A DNA stretch of 64,000 bases. Source: Evansella halocellulosilytica. Lineage in GTDB: Bacteria > Bacillota > Bacilli > Bacillales > Salisediminibacteriaceae. Positions 34,481 to 43,691 of the stretch are shown here, one piece after another. Within the stretch, counting starts at the first letter, position 1. Every line of letters begins with the position of its first letter. A model generated the notes under the pieces. It was not told where the DNA came from. It made no database searches and saw only the letters and a list, made by a program, of their open reading frames with translations. The position numbers were made by a program, and so were the translations under genes. The stretch spans positions 216,156-280,155 of the forward strand of contig NZ_NIST01000001.1 of NCBI RefSeq assembly GCF_002335745.1, written 5' to 3'.

Positions 34481-35899
34481 TCACGTATTGATAACAATCA
34501 ATTTTAATTCCGTCATTTCCTCAATGGCATATTGAGGACCTTCACGCCCTGTACCACTATTTTTAATTCCTCCATATGGCATAAGATCTGCTCGATAAGT
34601 GGAGGCATCATTGATAATAACTCCTCCTGTACGCAGCTGGTTTGAAACATACATGGCTGTATGTATATTCGATGTAAAAATACCTGATTGTAATCCATAT
34701 TGACTATCATTAGCTTGTTTTATAGCTTCATCAATATCTTCATAGGTAATAATCGTCATCACTGGACCAAAAATTTCTTCACACACAACCTTCATCTCAT
34801 TATTTACACTTTCTAAAATTGTAGGTGTAATAAATGAACCGTCCTGCTGACCGCCCGTTACTAATTTTGCTCCTAGGCTTACAGCTTCATCAATCCAATT
34901 CTTAATTCGATCTGCTTCTCTCTTACTAATTAATGGCCCCATGTTGGTCGATGGGTCCATTGGGTCTCCCATTTTGATAGCTTTTGTATGTTTAGTCAGG
35001 TGACTAAGAAATTCTTCTTTAATACTTTTGTGTACATAAAGGCGTTGAGCGGAAATACACGCTTGCCCTGCATTAGTGAACCCCCATTTCGTACATAATT
35101 CTGCTGCCTTTGTAACGTCTGCATCATGATGAATAATATTGGGTGAGTTATTCCCCAATTCTAAAGAAACGTTTCTAAAACCACTGTTTTGTTTAATATG
35201 CAAACCGACTCCAGGACTTCCAGTAAATGTATACTTGTTTATCCTTTCATCTTCAAGAAGCCAATTCCCTACTTTAGAACCTTCTCCGCAAATAAGATTT
35301 ACATACCCGGCTGGAAGCCCTGCTTCCCGCAAAATATCCATTAATACATAGGCATTAATCGGCGTATCAGAAGATGGTTTCCAAACGACTGTATTTCCAG
35401 AAGCAATAGCTGGACCAATCTTATGACAAGAAAGATTAAGAGGGACATTAAAAGGCGTAATCGCACAAACTACCCCTATTGGTGTACGAACATAATAACC
35501 CATCTTACTTTCGCTACCAGGACTAGCTGATAAAGGGACGACCTCCCCTCCAATTCGTTTCGCTTCTTCAGATGAAACTAATAACGTTTGAACAGCCCGG
35601 TCAACTTCTACTTCCGCTTCAGAAATCGTTTTACCTACTTCCTTAACGAGTAGTTCTGAAATTTCTTCTTTTCTCTCTTTTAATAGTTTAGAAGCATTAT
35701 TCAGAATCTCAAATCGTTGATAAGGTGTTAGTTGATCCGTTTCAAATGTCTTTACCGCTACATCAACCGCTTGCTTAACATGCTCCTTTTCAGCTTTAGA
35801 AATTGTGGCTAATGGCTCTCCAGTATACTTATGAAATACTTCAAAAGATGATAAGGATATGATTTCTTCCTCTCCAATTCTTAATCCGAAATTTTCCAT
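34481..35899 (-). CDS. NAD(P)-dependent aldehyde dehydrogenase
   Basis: A 472-residue ALDH-superfamily enzyme that oxidises an aldehyde (or semialdehyde) to the acid. The sequence has FNVPLNLSCHKIGPAIASGN (cofactor site), FTGSPGVG, LELGNNSPNI with the general-base Glu, and GQACISAQRLYVH with the catalytic Cys. EIFGPVMTII follows near the C-terminus. It resembles the lactaldehyde/glyceraldehyde-type subgroup. In this operon it may act on the product of the upstream beta-hydroxyacid dehydrogenase. AGGAGGAG precedes the ATG. Confidence 0.92.
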   Translation of the reverse strand: MENFGLRIGEEEIISLSSFEVFHKYTGEPLATISKAEKEHVKQAVDVAVKTFETDQLTPYQRFEILNNASKLLKERKEEISELLVKEVGKTISEAEVEVDRAVQTLLVSSEEAKRIGGEVVPLSASPGSESKMGYYVRTPIGVVCAITPFNVPLNLSCHKIGPAIASGNTVVWKPSSDTPINAYVLMDILREAGLPAGYVNLICGEGSKVGNWLLEDERINKYTFTGSPGVGLHIKQNSGFRNVSLELGNNSPNIIHHDADVTKAAELCTKWGFTNAGQACISAQRLYVHKSIKEEFLSHLTKHTKAIKMGDPMDPSTNMGPLISKREADRIKNWIDEAVSLGAKLVTGGQQDGSFITPTILESVNNEMKVVCEEIFGPVMTIITYEDIDEAIKQANDSQYGLQSGIFTSNIHTAMYVSNQLRTGGVIINDASTYRADLMPYGGIKNSGTGREGPQYAIEEMTELKLIVINT

Positions 35900-35936
35900 A
35901 CTGTACTCCTCCTCTTAAGAATCTTTCATTCTTCTA

Positions 35937-37868
35937 TTATGGACTCACCTGCTGTTCTCCTATTTGTTCAATATCTGGGCGCTTATAGTGATACATAACG
36001 ACAAGAACTAATATTAAGACACCGACAGCTCCTGTAATGAAATCGAAGATTAGAAGGAGCCCACCGCCCAATACGAATCCAACCCTTTCGTAAATATAAA
36101 GCTTTTTATTAAAGTAACCGATGATACCAGCACTCAGGCAAAAGAAGCCAATGATAGCAGGAATGAGTGTCAAGATGATGTTGAACACGTCTCCTTGAAG
36201 TAAAAAGTGATCAGAGAACATAAACATATAAGGAACAATGAATGCTGGCAGCCCAATAAGACAGCTTGTAACAGCGGTTCTCAAAGGATTCGCCCCAGCA
36301 ATTCCTGCACCAATATAAGCTGTCACCGCTACAGGCGGAGTGATCGATGATAATGCAGAAAAATAAAAGACGAACAAGTGACTTGCAAGGACAGGGAAAC
36401 CTAAATTTATTAATGCTGGCGCAGCCACAGCAGAACCGATAATATAGGCTGCTACAGGAGGTAAGCCCATACCTAGAATAATTGAAATGATCATCGTAAA
36501 GATTAACGCTAATATTAAACTTTGACCTGCAATGCCAAGTGTAACCGACGAAAAACGTAGACCTAATCCCGTTAAATTTAATACTCCGATTACAATCCCC
36601 GCACAAGCACAGGCAGCAGCTGCTTGCAATACCATGCCTGAAGAGTCTGCAATCGCTTGAAAAACTTTTTTAATCGTTAATCGAGAAGTCGGTTGAATGA
36701 ATCCCATGATAATAAGCGCAATTGTAGAGTAAAAAGCTGCGTACATGACAGGGTAATACATCAAGATAAGTACGATTAGTAAAATCAAGGGTAACATCAC
36801 ATAGAAACCTTTTTTGATCACCAAAAAAATACTTGGTAATTGCTCTTTTGAAAGTCCTCGTAACCCTAACTTTTTCGCCTCATAATGGACAGCAGTAAAT
36901 GTAGCTAAGTAAAAAAGGAGCGCTGGAATAATTGCTGCAAGCACAATATCTCCATAAGGGATACCAGTAATCTCCGTCATAATAAATGCAGCAGCTCCCA
37001 TGATAGGAGGTGTAATTGTTCCACCAGTTGAAGAGGCAGATTCCACTCCTGCTGCAAAGTGCCTTTTATACCCTATTTTTTTCATTAGGGGGATTGTCAA
37101 TTGACCAGTTGTAGCAACATTGGCTGAGGCACTTCCAGATACACTCCCCATTAAAGCACTCGCTATGATTGAAACTTTTGCAGGTCCTCCTGTATATTTT
37201 CCAGCAATAGAGAATGCTCCATCAGTAATCACTTTACTTGCACCTGTTGCATTTAAAAATGCTCCAAAAAATACAAACATAAATACCATAGTAGCCGCAA
37301 CCTTCGCGGGCGCTCCATAAATTCCGTTCGTCGTCATATAAAACGTGTTCGTTAAGCGCTCTAAGCTATATCCAGGATGACTAAATATCCCACCAATATT
37401 TCCACCCCAAAGGGCATAAAAAATAAAAAGTATTGCTATTCCCGGTAATAAAATCCCTATCGTCCTTCTGCTGATCTCCAATATTACCGCGACTGCAATG
37501 ATAGTCATAATTATATCTGTATAAGTTGGTGTGACCGCTCTACTAATAATCTCATTATAAAAGGAACTTCCATATAGAAATGGTAAAACTGCTACAGCAG
37601 CCAAAACCCAATCATACCAAGGAATTGATTCGGACTTTATTTTTGGTGAGGCTTTATATAGTAAAAAAGTCAATGTAGATACAAACATTAAAAATATTCC
37701 TGTATTAATCATAGGGGCTCTCATACTAAAAATAATTAAATAAATTTGAACGACCGCCATCACAAAACTTATTGTAAATACAATGGGTTTATCAATACCT
37801 CTCAATTTACGCTTAGATCGGGAAACTTCAGGATCAATTTCCTGAGGTACCTTTGGTTGATTTGACAC
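35937..37868 (-). CDS. TRAP transporter fused permease (TAXI type, DctQM fusion)
   Basis: A ~643-residue membrane protein of the 4TM/12TM fused TRAP permease family. An N-terminal four-helix DctQ-like part (~35-130) is followed by the DctM domain with typical loops GSVSGSASANVATTGQLTIP and STGGTITPPIMGAAAFIM, and a second half with MGLPPVAAYIIGSAVAAPAL and FYFSALSSITPPVAVTAYIG. It uses a Na+ gradient to import the substrate caught by the TAXI binding protein encoded upstream. The start is GTG 37868, with AGGAGG 7 nt before it; an upstream ATG at 37922 lacks such a site. Confidence 0.93.
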   Translation of the reverse strand: MSNQPKVPQEIDPEVSRSKRKLRGIDKPIVFTISFVMAVVQIYLIIFSMRAPMINTGIFLMFVSTLTFLLYKASPKIKSESIPWYDWVLAAVAVLPFLYGSSFYNEIISRAVTPTYTDIIMTIIAVAVILEISRRTIGILLPGIAILFIFYALWGGNIGGIFSHPGYSLERLTNTFYMTTNGIYGAPAKVAATMVFMFVFFGAFLNATGASKVITDGAFSIAGKYTGGPAKVSIIASALMGSVSGSASANVATTGQLTIPLMKKIGYKRHFAAGVESASSTGGTITPPIMGAAAFIMTEITGIPYGDIVLAAIIPALLFYLATFTAVHYEAKKLGLRGLSKEQLPSIFLVIKKGFYVMLPLILLIVLILMYYPVMYAAFYSTIALIIMGFIQPTSRLTIKKVFQAIADSSGMVLQAAAACACAGIVIGVLNLTGLGLRFSSVTLGIAGQSLILALIFTMIISIILGMGLPPVAAYIIGSAVAAPALINLGFPVLASHLFVFYFSALSSITPPVAVTAYIGAGIAGANPLRTAVTSCLIGLPAFIVPYMFMFSDHFLLQGDVFNIILTLIPAIIGFFCLSAGIIGYFNKKLYIYERVGFVLGGGLLLIFDFITGAVGVLILVLVVMYHYKRPDIEQIGEQQVSP

Positions 37869-37935
37869 TATGTCCCCTCCTTTTCTAGAGAGATCCATAT
37901 AGATGGACAATTTCTTGTCCATCTATATAACGTTT

Positions 37936-38943
37936 TTAATCTTCAATAATACCATTTTCTTTATAATAGCTCTCAGCACCAGGATGAAGTGGCATAATAG
38001 GAATGAGAGCGCTTTCTATTAAGTCAGCATTAAGGTTTTCTTGTGTAGGGTGAGCTTCTATTAATCTATCCCGGTTTTCCCAAACAGCTTTTGTTAGGTC
38101 GTACACTAAATCGTCAGGAAGGTCAGCACTAACATAGTTAATTGTCGCTGCAAAGACTGTATTTATATCCTGCTCAATATCACTGTATGTTCCCCCTGGT
38201 AGAGTCCCCCCCGTTAAAAATGAATATTCTTCATCAACAAGTGATAACTCTTCATCAGTAAACTCTAAGATTCTAATATCATTCGTTGTACCCAATTCTG
38301 TTAAAGCAGGGGTGGGAGCTCCTGTAGAAAATATCGTTGCATCAATTCTTCCTGTACTTAATGCATCTGCAGCTTCATCATAATCTAAATAAAATGGTTC
38401 ATAATCTTCATACCTAATTAACCCTATAGCATCAAATACTTGTTGAGATGTTACCTCTCCACCACTCCCTTGTACATTTACACCAATTCGTTTACCTTGC
38501 AGGTCAGAAACAGAAGCAATATCACTGTCTTCTAAAACAACTACTTGAAAGGGATAGTCATATACAGGTAACCACCCACGAAGGTTGTCATGTTCATCTC
38601 CTTCATATTCACCTTCTCCATGAAATGCATGATAGCCGACACCAGAGTTGCCGTGACCAGAATCTAATTCCCCATTATTAATTAGTGCAACATTGTCCGC
38701 TCCTCCACCCGTTACCTCCACGTTCACTTGAACATGATCCAGTTCCGTATTAATGATTTCTGAGTACGCAGTCGATATTTGATAGGCGGCTCCTCCTGGA
38801 GTTGCTCCTCCAAAAGCCAATACATAAGATTCCTCACTACCTGAAGCATCATCTGAATTTCCCTGAGTATCTTGTTCCTCACCACAAGCAACCATCATTG
38901 CTATAAAAGTTGAAAACATGGAGATAAATATACATCTTTTCAT
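37936..38943 (-). CDS. TAXI-family TRAP solute-binding lipoprotein
   Basis: A 335-residue extracellular binding protein. It begins with a lipoprotein signal (MKRCIFISMFSTFIAMMVAC, lipobox VAC with Cys20), an acidic linker, and the TAXI domain with FGGATPGGAAYQISTAYSEI, VTGGGADNVALINNGELDSG, LQGKRIGVNVQGSGGEVTSQ and ATIFSTGAPTPALTELG. TAXI proteins bind small carboxylates or amino acids such as glutamate; the ligand here is unknown. The start is ATG 38943, with AGGAGG 7 nt upstream; a frame open to 39012 has none. Confidence 0.93.
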   Translation of the reverse strand: MKRCIFISMFSTFIAMMVACGEEQDTQGNSDDASGSEESYVLAFGGATPGGAAYQISTAYSEIINTELDHVQVNVEVTGGGADNVALINNGELDSGHGNSGVGYHAFHGEGEYEGDEHDNLRGWLPVYDYPFQVVVLEDSDIASVSDLQGKRIGVNVQGSGGEVTSQQVFDAIGLIRYEDYEPFYLDYDEAADALSTGRIDATIFSTGAPTPALTELGTTNDIRILEFTDEELSLVDEEYSFLTGGTLPGGTYSDIEQDINTVFAATINYVSADLPDDLVYDLTKAVWENRDRLIEAHPTQENLNADLIESALIPIMPLHPGAESYYKENGIIED

Positions 38944-38953
38944 AATTCCCCTC

Positions 38954-39877
38954 CTAGGTTTTACTTGGTTCAGATTCGCTTTGCCCCACTTCAACATTCG
39001 CCCATTGTTCAAAGTACTTCACAATCGTTGTATAATCTTCCCCTTCAGCACCTTGTGTCATAATATAACGCCAAAAATGAGTTATATTTGTTCCTAAATA
39101 CATTGGAACTTTTAAATTTTCCGCAAGGTCTAAACAAAGTTTCATATCTTTATAGGCAAGATCAGTTTTGAATCCATAATCAAATTTCCGGTTAATAATA
39201 GACTTTTTAAATTTATCTTCTGTTGCTGAATTCCTCCCACTACTTACGTTAAGTACATCAATCATTTTTTCCGGATTAAGTCCTGCTTTCACACCAAGGA
39301 CTAAAGCCTCTGATGTTATCGCTAAAGCTGAAGATGAAAGTAAATTATTTATTACCTTCATGACTTGCGCCTGCCCAATCTCATCTCCTACATGAATTAC
39401 CTTTCTCCCAAGGCAAGATAGTAATTCATAATGTTCCGTAAACGCTTTCTCAGCACCAGCAACCATTAATGATAATGTTGCTTTCTCAGCCCCCGGGACT
39501 CCTCCACTTACAGGTGAATCTAACACATTGATATCATGCCCCAAGAGTACTTTCCCAACCTCATTCGATACAGTTTGACCAGACGTCGATAGGTCGATAT
39601 ATGTTTGAATTCTCTTCCCTTCAACCAAACCTCCCTTTCCAATCGCAACTCTCTTAACGATTTCAGGAGTTGGTAAACTAACAAGTACCACATCAGCAAG
39701 GTCTGCAACATCCTTCGGGTTGTAAGCCTTTTCAATCTTTTCATTAATGAACTCATCTACTACTTCTGTTCGAATATCGTATACGACCATAGAATAACCA
39801 TTTTTGGCAATATTTTTGGCCATATAATAACCCATATTACCTAATCCGATGAAGCCTATAATTAACTCTTTTTTCAT
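38954..39877 (-). CDS. Beta-hydroxyacid dehydrogenase (3-hydroxyisobutyrate/tartronate-semialdehyde family)
   Basis: A 307-residue NAD(P)-dependent enzyme. GFIGLGNMGYYMAKNIAKNG is the Rossmann motif; LDSPVSGGVPGAEKATLSLM is the substrate-binding motif; GQAQVMKVINNLLSSSALAI carries the catalytic lysine; and the C-terminal KDMKLCLDLAENLKVPMYLG is typical. The family interconverts 3-hydroxy acids and semialdehydes (3-hydroxyisobutyrate, D-glycerate, sulfolactaldehyde and others). Next to an aldehyde dehydrogenase and two carboxylate transporters, it probably oxidises an imported hydroxy acid. Identity is not decided by sequence alone. Confidence 0.9.
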   Translation of the reverse strand: MKKELIIGFIGLGNMGYYMAKNIAKNGYSMVVYDIRTEVVDEFINEKIEKAYNPKDVADLADVVLVSLPTPEIVKRVAIGKGGLVEGKRIQTYIDLSTSGQTVSNEVGKVLLGHDINVLDSPVSGGVPGAEKATLSLMVAGAEKAFTEHYELLSCLGRKVIHVGDEIGQAQVMKVINNLLSSSALAITSEALVLGVKAGLNPEKMIDVLNVSSGRNSATEDKFKKSIINRKFDYGFKTDLAYKDMKLCLDLAENLKVPMYLGTNITHFWRYIMTQGAEGEDYTTIVKYFEQWANVEVGQSESEPSKT

Positions 39878-39904
39878 ATGCTTAACTCCTTGTAGGCTTG
39901 ATTT

Positions 39905-40288
39905 TTATTCGACTTCGTCATTTAAGTCCTTAATAATTTCACTAGCTACTCTAAAACTATCTACAGCAGCCGGTACTCCACAATATATTGCACTTTGTAA
40001 CAACACTTCTCTGATTTCCTCTTTTTTGCAGCCGTTTCTTAACGCACCCTTTAGGTGTAATTTCAACTCATGTGGACGGTTAAGGGCTGTTAACATAGCT
40101 AAATTTATTAAGCTCCTTTGTTTTTTATCTAATCCAGACCTTGACCAAACTTCTCCCCAGCAATATTCAGTTACAAGTTGTTGTATAGGCTCATTAAATT
40201 CAGTGGCATTGTTAATTGATCTGTTTACATGCTCTTCTCCTAATACACTTTTTCTAATGTCTAAACCTACTTCAAATTTTGAACTCAT
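39905..40288 (-). CDS. Carboxymuconolactone decarboxylase (CMD/AhpD-fold) protein
   Basis: A 127-residue AhpD-fold protein of the gamma-carboxymuconolactone decarboxylase type. Conserved segments are EYCWGEVWSRSGLDKKQRSL, INLAMLTALNRPHELKLHLK and GALRNGCKKEEIREVLLQSA followed by YCGVPAAVDSFR. The AhpD-type CxxC pair is absent, so a decarboxylase/isomerase-type role is more likely than peroxidase support. It is the first gene of the GntR-controlled operon, whose promoter lies within 110 bp. ATG 40288 follows AAAGGAGAGG; a longer frame to 40360 would run through the operator. Confidence 0.88.
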   Translation of the reverse strand: MSSKFEVGLDIRKSVLGEEHVNRSINNATEFNEPIQQLVTEYCWGEVWSRSGLDKKQRSLINLAMLTALNRPHELKLHLKGALRNGCKKEEIREVLLQSAIYCGVPAAVDSFRVASEIIKDLNDEVE

Positions 40289-40319
40289 CTTACCTCTCCT
40301 TTTGCTCGTTATTTTTGTA

Positions 40320-40347
40320 TTTTGTATATTGTCGACAATATACAAAA
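40320..40347 (-). promoter_or_regulatory. Perfect 28-bp palindrome, probable GntR/FCD operator
   Basis: TTTTGTATATTGTC is followed immediately by its exact reverse complement. The central TTGTCGACAA resembles half-sites used by FCD-type GntR regulators. It lies ~16-43 bp downstream of the -10 box of the catabolic operon, so a bound repressor would block initiation or early elongation. Confidence 0.8.
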
Positions 40348-40362
40348 TGTGTTTATACACGA

Positions 40363-40391
40363 ATTATATAAAACCCGTCTATATTTGTAAA
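40363..40391 (-). promoter_or_regulatory. Sigma-A promoter of the catabolic operon
   Basis: On the minus strand TTTACA (40391-40386), 17 bp, and a perfect TATAAT (40368-40363). It is the best promoter match in the window. It drives the CMD gene and probably everything down to the DASS permease at 33018. Confidence 0.8.
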
Positions 40392-40480
40392 GTGTTTTTA
40401 AAATTTTCTGTAAATTAATATGAGAGTGGATTAAGAAAAGTTACTTTAAATGTACATTCATCTACCACTCTCCAAGACTG

Positions 40481-41137
40481 TCAATTGTTTTGTTCAACCA
40501 ATATTCTTTCTAAAATTGCTAAAGCTCTTTTCTCTTTTTTAGATAATACTTTTAATATTTTTTCTTCATCCTGATCTCGTAATCCTATAATAATTTCCTT
40601 ATATTCACAGATTGACTGACTAAGACTATCTGGATGTGAAAGAGTCAAATATCTAAAAGTAGTCCACCTTTTATTCAACTTTTCATATAAATCTTTTAAA
40701 ACAAGGTTATTAGGTAATTCAAATAAAAACATATGAAGTTTTTCTACCAATAAGAAACATTTTTTTAATTCTTCATCCTTTATAGAATTTTCCATTTCCT
40801 CAATGATTTCAAATAAGTAATTTATTTGTTCAGTACTTCGATTTATAACACCCTTTTTCAATGCTATTTCGGTCAACCGATATACAATATCATAGAAATC
40901 TAAGATCTCTTTTCTTGAATACTTTTTTACAAAGACACCTTTCCTCGGAACTCGCTCTACAACCCCCTGATTTTCTAATAAGAATAGTGCTTCTCTTATT
41001 GGCGCTCTGCTTGTACCAAATATATCCTTTAATTCTTGTTCCAATAACCTTTGTCCTGGTTCGAGTTTTCCTTCAACAATTTGTGTGGCAATGTGATCTG
41101 CAATTTTTTGCGAAAGCGTCAATTTTTCAAATAACAC
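40481..41137 (-). CDS. GntR-family regulator with FCD ligand domain
   Basis: A 218-residue regulator. The winged-helix GntR domain (~5-75) has IADHIATQIVEGKLEPGQRL, LKDIFGTSRAPIREALFLLE and GVVERVPRKGVFV. A helical FCD domain fills the rest (~80-215) and would bind a carboxylate with a metal, although the usual acidic and histidine ligands are only partly visible (KLHMFLFEL). It lies upstream of, and in the same direction as, the catabolic operon, 190 bp from the CMD start codon. The palindrome at 40320-40347 is the likely operator. No copy of it occurs in front of this gene, so autoregulation is not evident. Confidence 0.9.
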   Translation of the reverse strand: MLFEKLTLSQKIADHIATQIVEGKLEPGQRLLEQELKDIFGTSRAPIREALFLLENQGVVERVPRKGVFVKKYSRKEILDFYDIVYRLTEIALKKGVINRSTEQINYLFEIIEEMENSIKDEELKKCFLLVEKLHMFLFELPNNLVLKDLYEKLNKRWTTFRYLTLSHPDSLSQSICEYKEIIIGLRDQDEEKILKVLSKKEKRALAILERILVEQNN

Positions 41138-41549
41138 TATAAAACCCCTCTCTATTTATCAGTTTTAAAAAAGCATAACTCAATCATGAAGAAAGAATTT
41201 TTTTATAAAAGAGTGGAACAGATAATGTCCATACACCATCATACACTTTTTTCTAATTAATCCCAAATGTATTTTAACGAATAATATAAATTCGTGATGC
41301 TTTGAAATAATCCCCTTTACACTCTTATAACTTCATGACTATACACAAATATCTTGTTAAAATTAGTCTAACAAAATTTAAAATTTCATGTCCAAATACT
41401 CTAGTTTTCGGATGAGATTTTTACATCCATCCATTCCTTTTCATACAATTCCCATAAAGCAATTGCGTTCTATGTCCTAACTTATTGTGAATAACTAATC
41501 TTCTAGAATCCCGCTCTCTGTTTGTTTATAGTATAGATAATCAGGGGAT

Positions 41550-41583
41550 TTTGTCGAATCAAGGTTAAACAAACGTTTATTTA
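41550..41583. repeat. Dispersed near-palindrome, copy 2
   Basis: TTTTGTCGAA, a short spacer and TTAAACAAACGTTTATTTAA, the same combination as at 28867-28903. The rest of 41138-41714 holds no gene that I can support. Confidence 0.6.
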
Positions 41584-41714
41584 AACGGGAGCTCTCATCC
41601 GTTTTCGTGTCAATGATCGAAGTTGTCGCATATTTTGGAGCAGGAGGTGACAATAGTAGAGCACTGACCACCGTTACGTTGCTGAAAATTGGAAAGTACT
41701 AAGTTTGGCGTTGG

Positions 41715-41936
41715 TTTATCCGTGAATTTTTCAGTTTATCCGGTTAAATATTTAATTTATCCATGAAAAATCTGAGTTTATCCGGTAAAAATCTTGTTTT
41801 ATCCGCGGAAAATACGGGTTTATCCTGTAAAAAATTCGTTTTATCCGTGAAAAATCCGGGTTTATCCGGTAAAAATTTTGTTTTATCCGCGAAAAATCCG
41901 GGTTTATCCTGTAAAAAATTCGGTTTATCCGCTAAC
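41715..41936. repeat. 21-bp tandem array, family B (TTTATCCG core, ~10.5 units)
   Basis: Ten full units and a partial one, each starting TTTATCC(G/T) and followed by purine-rich AAAAATC-type tails. Spacing is 21 bp in all but one unit (20 bp). Three unit types alternate, ending CGGG, TTGT or TTCG, so a 42- or 84-bp higher order is visible. The core is unrelated to family A, yet the period is identical. It lies between the GntR gene and the end of the second NlpC/P60 gene. Confidence 0.92.
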
Positions 41937-42060
41937 TAGAATGATTATAATTAACTTCGGAATCCGACACATAATTCTGATTCCAACACATTCATCGGTA
42001 CCTATTCCAAACTTCTGAATAGGCAACATATTTTTGCCTAAAAACACCGCATGCGACAGC

Positions 42061-42104
42061 AAAAAAGCCACACAGAGAGAACGACTCACCTGTGTGGTTT
42101 CTAG
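42061..42104 (-). terminator. Terminator of the four-repeat NlpC/P60 gene
   Basis: CCACACAG and CTGTGTGG form the stem; on the minus strand GCTTTTTTGC follows. It is ~20 bp past the stop codon. Confidence 0.8.
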
Positions 42105-42119
42105 TAAACTTATAAACTA

Positions 42120-43691
42120 CTAGTTAATTTTTTTGGCTCCGAGGTATCTAGAGCTCCAGTAATTTGTGTTCAAGTTTGCGACTGTCACCCCGGTTGACGA
42201 GCCTGCATGGATAAACTGGTTATTCCCGATATAAATGCCGTTATGAGAAGGTCCTTCGCGATATGTTTCGAAGTAAACAATATCGCCGACGCTCGGCTTT
42301 GAAACGGACGATGTTGCATTCCATTGTTCTGCAACAGTCCTTGGGAGGTCCACTCCGTTTTTCTTGAAAACATATTGTACGAATCCGCTGCAATCGAAGC
42401 CTGATGGTGTCGTACCGCCCCATACATATGGGGTTCCAGTTAGTTCTGCTGCATCTGCAATGAGATTCATTGTGTCAAATGACGCTTTATCTGATGAAGA
42501 TCCTTGTGATTCTTCCATATGAATTTTCGAAATTTCTTCGAGTTTTTCCCATGTCGTCTTATTCACTTTGCCTGTTTCAGAAAGATTCCAGTCTTTTTGG
42601 AAGGCAATCAACGCATCTTTCGTAATTGGACCGAAATAGCCGGTTGGGGCTTGTTTGAAATGGCCGATCGCTTTCAGCATATTTTGCAGCTCTGTAACAT
42701 TGTCGCCTCGACTGCCTTCTTCTAACAAAATTTTATCAGCCGAAGAATTTCCAGACGACCCTGAATTTGAACCGGAAGATGATTCTGTCTCCTTCGGAAT
42801 GTTTTTCTCGAGCTGACCAAATGTTTGCGGTCCGAAAATGCCATCAACTTGAATGCTCGTCTGACGTTGTAATTGGCGAACAGCATCTGCTGTTACTGAA
42901 CCGTAAATTCCAGTGACATTCCCTGAATAATAGCCTAAATCTTTTAATCTCGTTTGCAGCTCTTCTACTTCTTTTCCACTGCTTCCTTGACGCAAAATCA
43001 CGTTTGATAGATCGACTGATCCATTTGATCCAGAATTAGCAGATGAGTTATCGTTGCTGCCATTATTTGATGTACTTCCGATCTCTTCGTTCATTTTAGT
43101 CAACGTTTGTGGCCCAGCAAGCCCATCGACTTTTAATCCCCGAGCCTGTTGAAAGCGTCTAACTGCCTTTTCCGTGATACCCCCGTAATAACCCGTCGCC
43201 TCATGGTAATCGAAAAAGCCTGCTTTTTTCAGGTAAGACTGGAGACGAACGACATCGTCGCCTCGTGTTCCTTGACGCATCACTTGATTCGTATTCCGAA
43301 CAGCTTCTCCGTTGTATGTACCTGAAGAGGATGAAGTAGATTCATTACTTTCTTTTTCAGACGAGCTTGATCCGCTCGAACTACTTGCATTAAGGGCACC
43401 GAAGGTCTGTGGACCGACAATACCGTCAACAGTCAAGTCGTTCGCTTTCTGAAAATCTCTTACAGCTGTTCTCGTAATTTCACCGAAATACCCTGTTGCT
43501 GTGTGAAAATTGAAATAGCCTTCCTCTTTCAACCGCTCTTGCAGCTCTTTTACATCCGACTTCTCCATACCAAACCGCAGTGTTTCACTGCCGAAGGACG
43601 CTTCTGCTAGATTAGGAGCAACGAGAACAGCACCGGTCGCAGCAGCTGACACAAACAGAGTAGAACGTACTTTCGAATCAAAAAAAGACAT
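42120..43691 (-). CDS. Secreted NlpC/P60 peptidoglycan hydrolase with four PG-binding domains
   Basis: A 523-residue secreted DL-endopeptidase, paralogue of the protein at 12577-13521. A signal-like segment (STLFVSAAATGAVLVAPNLA) is followed by four PG_binding_1 repeats separated by Ser/Asn/Gly-rich linkers (~30-100, ~130-205, ~225-300, ~320-390). Motifs are VVRLQSYLKKAGFFDYHEAT, VDGLAGPQTL and ATGYYGGITEKAVRRFQQAR. The C-terminal NlpC/P60 domain has the catalytic SGFDCSGFVQYVF, PSHNGIYIGNNQ and FIHAGSSTGVTV. It probably takes part in wall turnover during growth or separation. AGAGGTGG precedes the ATG. Confidence 0.93.
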   Translation of the reverse strand: MSFFDSKVRSTLFVSAAATGAVLVAPNLAEASFGSETLRFGMEKSDVKELQERLKEEGYFNFHTATGYFGEITRTAVRDFQKANDLTVDGIVGPQTFGALNASSSSGSSSSEKESNESTSSSSGTYNGEAVRNTNQVMRQGTRGDDVVRLQSYLKKAGFFDYHEATGYYGGITEKAVRRFQQARGLKVDGLAGPQTLTKMNEEIGSTSNNGSNDNSSANSGSNGSVDLSNVILRQGSSGKEVEELQTRLKDLGYYSGNVTGIYGSVTADAVRQLQRQTSIQVDGIFGPQTFGQLEKNIPKETESSSGSNSGSSGNSSADKILLEEGSRGDNVTELQNMLKAIGHFKQAPTGYFGPITKDALIAFQKDWNLSETGKVNKTTWEKLEEISKIHMEESQGSSSDKASFDTMNLIADAAELTGTPYVWGGTTPSGFDCSGFVQYVFKKNGVDLPRTVAEQWNATSSVSKPSVGDIVYFETYREGPSHNGIYIGNNQFIHAGSSTGVTVANLNTNYWSSRYLGAKKIN

